A stretch of 64,000 bases of DNA from Paragemmobacter kunshanensis. Its GTDB lineage: Bacteria > Pseudomonadota > Alphaproteobacteria > Rhodobacterales > Rhodobacteraceae. Where the stretch lies: contig NZ_JAALFE010000004.1 in NCBI RefSeq assembly GCF_011059185.1, positions 124,001-188,000 of the forward strand, written 5' to 3'. The notes beneath the pieces were generated by a model. That model did no database searches, was not told the origin of the DNA, and worked only from the letters and a program-made list of their open reading frames with translations. The position numbers and the translations under genes are program-made. This document shows, in pieces, positions 58,113-64,000 of this stretch (position 1 is its first letter; each line of letters begins with the position of its first letter).

Positions 58113-59741
58113 ATGACGATCCAGCAACGCTACGACCTGGCCTTCACCCTCTACCCCTACGCCCATTCGCCCGATCAGGATGCCCCCGGGCCGCGCCGCC
58201 ACAAGGTCGTCGTGGTGGGGGGTGGCCCCATCGGGCTGGCCATGGCGCTGGACCTTGGCCGCCGGGGCGTGCCTGTCCTGCTGCTGGACGATCACGAAGG
58301 GGTTGGCGCGGGCAGCCGCGCCATCTGCTTTGCCAAACGCACGCTGGAGATCTGCGACAGGCTCGGCGCGGCGGGCCCGATGCTGGACAAGGGCGTTGTC
58401 TGGAATGTCGGCAAGGTGTTTCACGATGACCGCCTCCTCTACGAATTCAACCTGCTTCCCGAAGACGGCCATGCCTTCCCGGCCTTCATCAACCTGCAGC
58501 AACCCTGGTTCGAGAAATTCCTGCACGATGCCATCCTTCAGGCGCAGGCCGCCGGCGCCCCGATCGAGATCCGGGGCAGGAACCGCGTCGATGCGGTCAC
58601 CCATGATGACAATGGCGCCCTGCTGGACGTCACCACCCCCGATGGCCCCTACCAAATCGCCGCCGACTGGCTGATCGCCTGCGACGGCGCGCGCAGCCCG
58701 CTTCGGTCCATGCTGGGGCTGAATTTCGATGGCCGGGTGTTCGAGGACAACTTCCTGATCGCCGATGTCCGCATGAACGCCCCCTTCCCGACCGAGCGCT
58801 GGTTCTGGTTCGAACCGCATTTCCGATCGGGCGACTCGGCGCTCTTGCACAAGCAACCCGATGGCATCTGGCGGATCGACTTCCAGCTTGGCTGGAACAT
58901 CGACCGCAAACACGAACTGGAACCCGCCAATATCCGCCGCCGCGTCGATGCCATGCTGGGCCCGGATGTGGAATATGATCTTGTCTGGACCTCGATCTAC
59001 ACCTTCCAGTGCCGCCGGATGGAACGCTTCTGCCATGGCAGGGTGATCTTTGCGGGCGATGCCGCGCATCAGGTATCCCCCTTTGGCGCACGCGGGGCCA
59101 ATTCCGGCATTCAGGACGTCGACAATCTGGGCTGGAAACTCGCCGCAGTGATCAATGGCAACGCCCCCGACCGCCTGCTCGACAGCTATGATGCCGAACG
59201 CGTGCAGGCCGCGGACGAGAACATCCTGAATTCCACACGTTCGACGGATTTCATCACGCCGAAATCGACCGTGTCGAAACTCTTCCGCAACGCCGTTCTC
59301 GATCTGGCGGCCCAACTGCCCTTTGCCCGCACCATCGTGAATTCCGGTCGCCTTTCGCTGCCCTGCACGCATGACGGCTCCGCGCTGAACGGGCCGGACG
59401 ATCCCTCCCTTCCCATGCGCAGCCGCCCGGGCAGCCCCTGCCCCGATGCGCCCACGCCCGAAGGCTGGCTGCTGAACCGCCTGTCACCGGGCTTCACCCT
59501 GTTGACGATTGATGCCGATGCCCCCGACACGACCGTTGCGCATGGCCAGACCATCCCCCGCCTTGCGCTGACCGCGGCTGACAACCCCGCGCTGGCCAGC
59601 CGCTACCTCGGCGATGCCGCCAGCGCCGTCTACCTGATCCGGCCCGATCAGCATGTCGCCGCTCGCTGGCAGGCCCATGACGCCCCCGCCATCGCAACAG
59701 CCCTTGCCCGCGCCCTGTCCCTGGAGCCTGCCGGATGCTGA
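58113..59741 (+). CDS. FAD-dependent aromatic monooxygenase (MhpA-like)
   Basis: A 542-residue flavoprotein hydroxylase of the PHBH/MhpA class. It has the FAD Rossmann motif VVVVGGGPIGLAMALDLGRRG near residue 30, the DG motif in WLIACDGARSPLRSM and the GD motif in VIFAGDAAHQVSPFGARGANSG. A C-terminal thioredoxin-like domain (about residues 420-542) is also usual for this class. It should hydroxylate a phenolic substrate with NAD(P)H. The homogentisate route does not need it, so it may feed another aromatic into the pathway (inference). Confidence 0.82.
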   Translation: MTIQQRYDLAFTLYPYAHSPDQDAPGPRRHKVVVVGGGPIGLAMALDLGRRGVPVLLLDDHEGVGAGSRAICFAKRTLEICDRLGAAGPMLDKGVVWNVGKVFHDDRLLYEFNLLPEDGHAFPAFINLQQPWFEKFLHDAILQAQAAGAPIEIRGRNRVDAVTHDDNGALLDVTTPDGPYQIAADWLIACDGARSPLRSMLGLNFDGRVFEDNFLIADVRMNAPFPTERWFWFEPHFRSGDSALLHKQPDGIWRIDFQLGWNIDRKHELEPANIRRRVDAMLGPDVEYDLVWTSIYTFQCRRMERFCHGRVIFAGDAAHQVSPFGARGANSGIQDVDNLGWKLAAVINGNAPDRLLDSYDAERVQAADENILNSTRSTDFITPKSTVSKLFRNAVLDLAAQLPFARTIVNSGRLSLPCTHDGSALNGPDDPSLPMRSRPGSPCPDAPTPEGWLLNRLSPGFTLLTIDADAPDTTVAHGQTIPRLALTAADNPALASRYLGDAASAVYLIRPDQHVAARWQAHDAPAIATALARALSLEPAGC

Positions 59742-59935
59742 CCACCACCCCGAACCTGACCCGCCCCGATGACAGCTACGCCGCCCTCATCGCCGCCCAT
59801 GACGGGCTGACAGAGGCGGAAAGCCACGCGCTGAACGCCCGCCTGATCCTGATCCTGATGAACGAAGTGGGCGATCACGCGACCATCGCCGAAGCCATCC
59901 GAACGGCGCGCGAAACAACCGGCAGCGCGGCCTGA
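59735..59935 (+). CDS. DUF2783 small protein
   Basis: A 66-residue protein: LTTTPNLTRPDDSYAALIAAHDGLTEAESHALNARLILILMNEVGDHATIAEAIRTAR. It matches DUF2783, small helical proteins found next to flavin monooxygenases of aromatic clusters. Overlaps the monooxygenase by seven bases, so it is translated with it; CTGGAG lies about 10 bases before the ATG. Perhaps an assembly or regulatory partner of the monooxygenase (inference). Confidence 0.8.
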   Translation: MLTTTPNLTRPDDSYAALIAAHDGLTEAESHALNARLILILMNEVGDHATIAEAIRTARETTGSAA

Positions 59936-59936
59936 T

Positions 59937-60036
59937 CTTCATCTTGGCCCAAATACCCCAAAAAACCTGAGCCAAGCGCGAAGGCGCGCAGGCGAGGCAA
60001 AATCAATGCGCGGACCCGCCCCCGGCGGGGCCGCGC
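59937..60036. repeat. Intergenic repeat with terminator, DUF2783-hpd gap
   Basis: Begins CTTCATCTTGG, then CCCAAATACCCC, then GCGCGAAGGCGCGCAGGCGAGGC and the GC-rich terminator hairpin. Same order as the element at 47062-47194. Confidence 0.75.
59999..60036 (-). terminator. Rho-independent terminator of hpd
   Basis: GC-rich hairpin 60008-60036 with GCGCGG/CCGCGC outer stem, preceded by the hpd stop and followed on the minus strand by a short TTTT run (59999-60002). Confidence 0.7.
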
Positions 60037-60046
60037 TCAATTCACT

Positions 60047-61144
60047 TCAAACCGGCTGCAGCACGCCGCGGTCGATCTGATCCTGTTCGATGCTTTCGAA
60101 AAGCGCGCGGAAATTGCCCTCTCCGAACCCGTCATCGCCCTTGCGCTGGATGAATTCAAAGAAGATCGGCCCGATCACCGTCTTGGAGAAGATCTGCAGC
60201 AGGATCTTCGTCGCGCCGCCATCCACCACGCCTTCGCCATCAATCAGGATGCCATGCTTCGCCATCCGGTCGACGGGCTCGCTGTGGCCCGTGACGCGGG
60301 TCCGGGACAGGTCGTAATAGGCCATCGGCGGCTTTGGCATGAACTTCAAGCCACGCTCGGCAATGGCATCGGTGGCCGAATAGATGTCATCACAGCCCAC
60401 CGCGATGTGCTGGATGCCTGCGCCATTATAGCGTTTCAGGTATTCGACGATCTGCCCCGTCTCGCCGCGATCCTCGTTCACCGGGATGCGGATGCGGCCA
60501 CAGGGGCTGGTCAGCGCGCGGGAATGCAGGCCGCTGAACTTGCCCTCGATGTCGAAGAACCGGATCTGGCGGAAATTGAACAGGCGACCGTAGAAGTCGA
60601 ACCACTTGTCCATATTGCCGCGATGCACGTTATGCGTCAGGTGATCAAGATAGTGGAACCCCACACCCGCAGGCTTCGGCGCAGAGACCCAGTCGAAATC
60701 TGCGTCATAGGGGCTGCTGCCATCACCATATTGATCGGTGAGATAGATCAGGGATCCGCCGATCCCCACAATCGCGGGCAGATCCAGCACCCGGTCCGCC
60801 CCGGTATAGGGCGTGGCGCCCAGGGCCACGGCATGGGCATGGGCATGGGCCGCATCCGCCACCCGCCAGCCCATCGACGGCGCGCAAGGGCCGTGTTCGG
60901 CGACAAAGCGGCGGGCATGACTGCCCGGTTCGTCGTTCAGCACATAGGTGATGTCGCCCTGCTGCCACAACTCCACCGCCTTGGTCTTGTGCCGCGCGGT
61001 CAGGGCATAGCCCATCCGCGCAAACAGCGCGCGCAACTCATCCGGGTTGGGATGGGCGAATTCCACGAATTCGAACCCGTCTGTCCCGGCCGGATTCTCC
61101 GGGCTGATGCTGGCGCGGGGGGCGTGATGCGGGAAGGGGCCCAT
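60047..61144 (-). CDS. hpd: 4-Hydroxyphenylpyruvate dioxygenase
   Basis: Converts 4-hydroxyphenylpyruvate to homogentisate with Fe(II) and oxygen. The 365 residues start MGPFPHHAPRASISPENPAGTDGFEFVEFAHP and contain the C-terminal metal ligands His in LDHLTHNV, His in GIQHIAVGCDDI and Glu in FFEFIQRKG. ATG at 61144, with AAAGGAA about 6 bases upstream; the longer frame to 61264 is not family-like. Divergent from an Lrp gene, which probably controls it. Confidence 0.95.
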   Translation of the reverse strand: MGPFPHHAPRASISPENPAGTDGFEFVEFAHPNPDELRALFARMGYALTARHKTKAVELWQQGDITYVLNDEPGSHARRFVAEHGPCAPSMGWRVADAAHAHAHAVALGATPYTGADRVLDLPAIVGIGGSLIYLTDQYGDGSSPYDADFDWVSAPKPAGVGFHYLDHLTHNVHRGNMDKWFDFYGRLFNFRQIRFFDIEGKFSGLHSRALTSPCGRIRIPVNEDRGETGQIVEYLKRYNGAGIQHIAVGCDDIYSATDAIAERGLKFMPKPPMAYYDLSRTRVTGHSEPVDRMAKHGILIDGEGVVDGGATKILLQIFSKTVIGPIFFEFIQRKGDDGFGEGNFRALFESIEQDQIDRGVLQPV

Positions 61145-61284
61145 CGGAATTCCTTTCAGAAAGCGGATACATCCATGATGTTCGCATCTTTCCCACGCGT
61201 CCGGCGCGCGAAATTCGGCTTCTCTTTCGTAATATATGCGCGCAATCTCCGCGAAACCCACCAATCACGCGGATTTCCTGCATC
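61145..61284. promoter_or_regulatory. Divergent hpd/Lrp control region
   Basis: 140 bases between the two start codons. It is AT-richer than its flanks (GTAATATATGCGC near 61230) and probably holds both promoters and Lrp binding sites. No single operator is clear enough to name. Confidence 0.4.
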
Positions 61285-61737
61285 ATGGATGAGATCGATT
61301 CCCGCCTGCTCGCCACGCTGCAACGCGAGGCAGACATCACGGCCCAGGATCTGGGTGATCGGCTCGGCCTTTCTGCCAGTCAGGCCGCCCGCCGCAAGGC
61401 GCGGCTCGAGGCGGACGGGTTCATCACCGGCTACAGCGCCCGCCTCGCCCCGCCGCGGCTGGGTCTGACCGTGCAGGCCTTCGTGCAGGTGCAGATGGCC
61501 GCCCACAGCCCCGAAACGGCACAGGGCTTTCTGCGGCTGATCGGCACCCTGCCCGAAATCGTGGCCTGCTGGACGCTGACAGGCGAGGCCGATTACCTTC
61601 TGCGGGTCTGGTGCGCCGATCTGCCCGCGCTGAACGCGCTGATCCACCACCGCCTGCTGCCCCACCCCGCCGTGGCGCGCGTGCAAAGCCAGATCGTGAT
61701 GGATCAGCCCAAGGCCGATGCGGGCCTGCCGGTCTAG
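61285..61737 (+). CDS. Lrp/AsnC-family regulator (hpd-linked)
   Basis: A 150-residue regulator with an N-terminal helix-turn-helix (MDEIDSRLLATLQREADITAQDLGDRLGLSASQAARR) and a C-terminal RAM/AsnC domain (AQGFLRLIGTLPEIVACWTLTGEADYLLRV). Divergent from hpd, so it likely senses an aromatic amino acid and controls hpd. Its end overlaps the ferredoxin gene (opposite strand) by four bases. Confidence 0.85.
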   Translation: MDEIDSRLLATLQREADITAQDLGDRLGLSASQAARRKARLEADGFITGYSARLAPPRLGLTVQAFVQVQMAAHSPETAQGFLRLIGTLPEIVACWTLTGEADYLLRVWCADLPALNALIHHRLLPHPAVARVQSQIVMDQPKADAGLPV

Positions 61738-62048
61738 ACGGCTGGAACCTGAACCACGATCCCGTCCAGCGCGGCCGTCATCGTGATCTGGCAGGACAGG
61801 CGCGATGTGGGTTGCCGCTCCGCCTCGGTGATGTCCAGCATATCCGCCTCGAACACGCCCGGCTTCCCCGCCCGCGCCGCCCAGTCCGGATCAACAACCA
61901 CATGGCAGGTCGCGCAGGACAGCGACCCCCCGCATTCCCCCACCACCCCCGGAATGCCGCGCGCCACGGCGGCCTGCATCAGGTTCATCCCTTCGGCCAC
62001 GTCCAGCGTGATCGCGCGCCCATCGGGCAGTTTCCATGTCGCCTGCAT
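61734..62048 (-). CDS. 2Fe-2S ferredoxin
   Basis: A 104-residue electron carrier of adrenodoxin/putidaredoxin type. Cluster ligands are in GECGGSLSCATCHV (Cys-x5-Cys-x2-Cys) and in LSCQITM. GAGGGGG lies about 6 bases before the ATG at 62048; a second ATG 18 bases earlier has no such site. The next gene upstream, a GS-like enzyme, ends 10 bases before it, and P450 precedes that, so this is probably the redox partner of the P450. Confidence 0.88.
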   Translation of the reverse strand: MQATWKLPDGRAITLDVAEGMNLMQAAVARGIPGVVGECGGSLSCATCHVVVDPDWAARAGKPGVFEADMLDITEAERQPTSRLSCQITMTAALDGIVVQVPAV

Positions 62049-62058
62049 GACAGCCCCC

Positions 62059-63351
62059 TCAGACATACCAGATGTAATAGTCGCGCAGCGCCGCCCCTTC
62101 GAGGCCCGCCGTCTTGTCCACCTCGATCCGCTTCATGAAGATGTGGTGTTCGGCGATCTCTGGCCCCAGGGCTGCGCAGAGCGCGGTATCTGCCTCAAGA
62201 TCATCCATCGCCTCGGCCAGCGAAGCCGCGACGCCAAAGCCTGCATCAATGCGGTCAAAGCAATCTCCCGCCTCGGCCTCTGGCAGGGGATAGGCGTTCT
62301 CCATCCCCAGACGCGCCGCCTGCAACAGGGCGGCCAGCGCGGTGTAGGGGTTGCAGGAGGCATCGGCCATACGGTGTTCCAGCCGGGTCTTCGCCCCGCC
62401 CTCTTCCGACACGCGCACGGTGACGCCACGGTGATCGCCGCCCCAGTTGCACCAATAGCCGGACATCGAGGCCGGTTGCAGGCGCAGATAGGATCCGACC
62501 GTGGGCGCCAGGATACCCGCCAACCCCTTGTGATGCCGCATCCACCCCGCCACGCAGCCCCGCGCCAGATCGTTCATGTGATCCGGGCCGCCCTTCGGCC
62601 CGGTCGCCAAGGCGTTCTTGCCAGCCGCATCCGCGAAAGAGAGGTTGAAATGCAACCCCGATCCGCCCTTTTCCAGAATGGGTTTGGGCAGGAAGGTCAG
62701 AAGGATCCCATGTTCCAGCGCCACTTCGCGCGCCATCTGCCGGAACAGGACCATCTCGTCGACAGCCTTCACCGCCTCGTCATAGGCCAGTGTGAATTCA
62801 TATTGCGGGGTGTCGTATTCGGCGGTGATCAGTTCAAGCCGGAACCCCGCCTCTTCGGCCCGATGCCAGATCGCATCGGTGAATCCGGCCGGATCGGCAA
62901 AGGGGCCGGTGCCATAGACGATGCCGCCCGGCGCATGCAGGGGCGACAGGCCGCCATCTTCGCCAATCTCGAAGGCGAAGGCCTCAAGCTCGATCCCCAC
63001 CTTCGGGGTCAGGCCATGCCGTCCCCAATCCGCCACCGCACGCTTCAGCGCGCCGCGCGGGCAAAGCGGCAGCGGCGCGCCGTCGCTGTCATACAGATCG
63101 CCCGTCACCACCCTTGTGCCCGGCTCCCATCCATCGCGGATTTCGGTGCCGTCCCAGCGGAACTCCATGTCGGGGATGCCTTCGCGGCATTTCGTATGGG
63201 GCGCATCAAGGATCAGGTCCTTGTCCCAATGCACGCTGAAGGTCGGCCGTGCCAGCCGGGTGCCATCGGATTTCATCTTCGACGCGGGCAGATACTTGCC
63301 GCGCATCAGGCTGAGATGGTCGCAGAACATGGCCCTGAGGCGGTCCGCCAT
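62059..63351 (-). CDS. Glutamine-synthetase-like enzyme
   Basis: A 430-residue protein of the glutamine synthetase superfamily, GlnA/PuuA side. ELEAFAFEI (metal-binding Glu pair), GGSGLHFNLSF (Gly, His), LEHRMADASCNPYTALAALLQAARLGMENA and a C-terminal catalytic segment are present, but the length and sequence differ from canonical GlnA. PuuA/IpuC-type members ligate glutamate to amines. Between P450 and ferredoxin genes on the same strand, it may make gamma-glutamyl amides of an amine substrate (inference). GGGAG lies about 9 bases before the ATG. Confidence 0.82.
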   Translation of the reverse strand: MADRLRAMFCDHLSLMRGKYLPASKMKSDGTRLARPTFSVHWDKDLILDAPHTKCREGIPDMEFRWDGTEIRDGWEPGTRVVTGDLYDSDGAPLPLCPRGALKRAVADWGRHGLTPKVGIELEAFAFEIGEDGGLSPLHAPGGIVYGTGPFADPAGFTDAIWHRAEEAGFRLELITAEYDTPQYEFTLAYDEAVKAVDEMVLFRQMAREVALEHGILLTFLPKPILEKGGSGLHFNLSFADAAGKNALATGPKGGPDHMNDLARGCVAGWMRHHKGLAGILAPTVGSYLRLQPASMSGYWCNWGGDHRGVTVRVSEEGGAKTRLEHRMADASCNPYTALAALLQAARLGMENAYPLPEAEAGDCFDRIDAGFGVAASLAEAMDDLEADTALCAALGPEIAEHHIFMKRIEVDKTAGLEGAALRDYYIWYV

Positions 63352-63383
63352 GATGTTACTCCCTGTTCACTGTTTTTCTTGGT

Positions 63384-64000
63384 TCATTTCAATGTCACGC
63401 GGACAGGCAGCGATTTCAGCCCGGCCACGAAGTTGGATCGCAGGAATTTCTGTTCTCCCGCAGGTTCGATCGACTTGATCCGCTTGGCGAGTTCCTGAAA
63501 CAGCACCCGCACCTCCAGCCGCGCCAGCCACATGCCCAGGCACAGATGCGGCCCGCCCTGCCCAAAGGCCAGGTGGCGGTTGGGCGTGCGCGCCAGATCC
63601 ACGCGGAAGGGTTGATCGAAGGCCGCCTCGTCGCGATTGGCCGAGGCATACCAGTAAAGCACCTTGTCGCCCGCCCTGATCTGCTTTCCATGCATCTCGA
63701 AATCGCGCGTCGCTGTCCGGCGGAAATAGGATGTGGGCGACGCCCAGCGGATGATCTCGTCTGCCATGGTGTCATCCACCGCCCCGCTCTGGATCTGCGC
63801 CAGAAGTTCGGGCTGATGCGCCAGCGCCTGTATGCCCGCCGCGATGGAATAGCGCGTGGTGTCATTGCCCGCCGCCACGATCAGGCAGAAGAAGTTGCGA
63901 AACTCGTTCTCCGGCAGGACAGATCCATCGGGACCGGGTTGCAGGATCAGGTGCAACACCCCCGACGTATCCCCCGCCGCGGTTTTCCGCTGCATCAGAT
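63384..64000 (-). CDS. Cytochrome P450 (partial, C-terminal part)
   Basis: The C-terminal 205 or so residues of a P450; the N-terminal part lies beyond base 64000. The I-helix (CLIVAAGNDTTRYSIAAG), the ExxR in ADEIIRW and the heme loop FGQGGPHLCLGMWLARLE are all present. It is followed on the same strand by the GS-like and ferredoxin genes, so it is a bacterial class I system. Substrate unknown. Confidence 0.92.
   Translation of the reverse strand, partial: LMQRKTAAGDTSGVLHLILQPGPDGSVLPENEFRNFFCLIVAAGNDTTRYSIAAGIQALAHQPELLAQIQSGAVDDTMADEIIRWASPTSYFRRTATRDFEMHGKQIRAGDKVLYWYASANRDEAAFDQPFRVDLARTPNRHLAFGQGGPHLCLGMWLARLEVRVLFQELAKRIKSIEPAGEQKFLRSNFVAGLKSLPVRVTLK

Overview
This 64-kb window is chromosomal DNA from a GC-rich alphaproteobacterium, almost certainly family Rhodobacteraceae. 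The evidence is gene content and order (aroA-cmk ... rpsA-ihfB-lapA-trpF-trpB; phoH-ybeY-corC-lnt-metK), a SAM/SAH-type riboswitch before metK (a class known from Rhodobacterales), a phosphatidylcholine synthase, a class II EPSP synthase and a DUF1127 gene. I cannot name the genus. About 66 genes are called, nearly all housekeeping or core metabolism. I see no rRNA, tRNA, CRISPR array, prophage or transposase.

Layout. 1-4444 (minus): acetate module acs-adk-DUF4212-sodium/solute symporter. 4809-8786 (minus): ruvC-ruvA-htpX-ruvB for Holliday-junction processing, with htpX inside the group. 9106-16597: DUF1127, prmA, a methyltransferase, msrA, an MFS permease, a PepSY-like secreted protein and priA. 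16712-19782 (plus): transaldolase, DUF484, xerC and pcs. 19840-26964 (minus): EamA permease, DUF3253, ileS and a large DUF2339 membrane protein. 27075-29035: DUF2237, a truncated globin, a membrane-anchored LuxR regulator and a second PepSY-like protein. 29531-40848 (minus): an aromatic/translation block, aroA-cmk ... rpsA-ihfB-lapA-trpF ... trpB, interrupted twice by unrelated genes. 40954-50830: MBL hydrolase, trmB, metK, lnt, corC-like, ybeY, phoH, a lipoprotein/OmpA pair and miaB. 51016-53689: a conserved hypothetical, an ECF sigma/anti-sigma pair and a MarR regulator. 53733-61737: tyrosine/homogentisate catabolism (maiA, hmgA, fahA, three accessory genes, hpd, Lrp regulator). 61734-64000 (minus): cytochrome P450, glutamine-synthetase-like enzyme and a 2Fe-2S ferredoxin.

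How the genes work together. Acs makes acetyl-CoA and AMP, Adk can recycle that AMP, and the two-subunit symporter is a plausible importer. Hpd, HmgA, MaiA and FahA form a complete route from 4-hydroxyphenylpyruvate to fumarate plus acetoacetate. A MarR-type palindrome lies over a good sigma-70 promoter before hmgA.

The most unusual content is at gene ends. There are three families of non-coding repeats: (1) short hairpins with AT-rich stems placed within a few bases of stop codons; (2) a GC-rich palindrome with core GGCGGGGTTCACCCCGCC, which supplies the stop codon of at least three genes; (3) an intergenic repeat containing TGGCCCAAATACCCC followed by a terminator. Downstream of trpF two degenerate copies of the trpF 3' end follow the intact gene, separated by hairpin pairs, and an oppositely oriented DUF4394 gene splits trpF from trpB. 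Other points worth attention are a Cys/Trp-rich domain shared by a lipoprotein and its OmpA-like neighbour, and an MBL-fold protein with a degenerate metal site inside the homogentisate operon.
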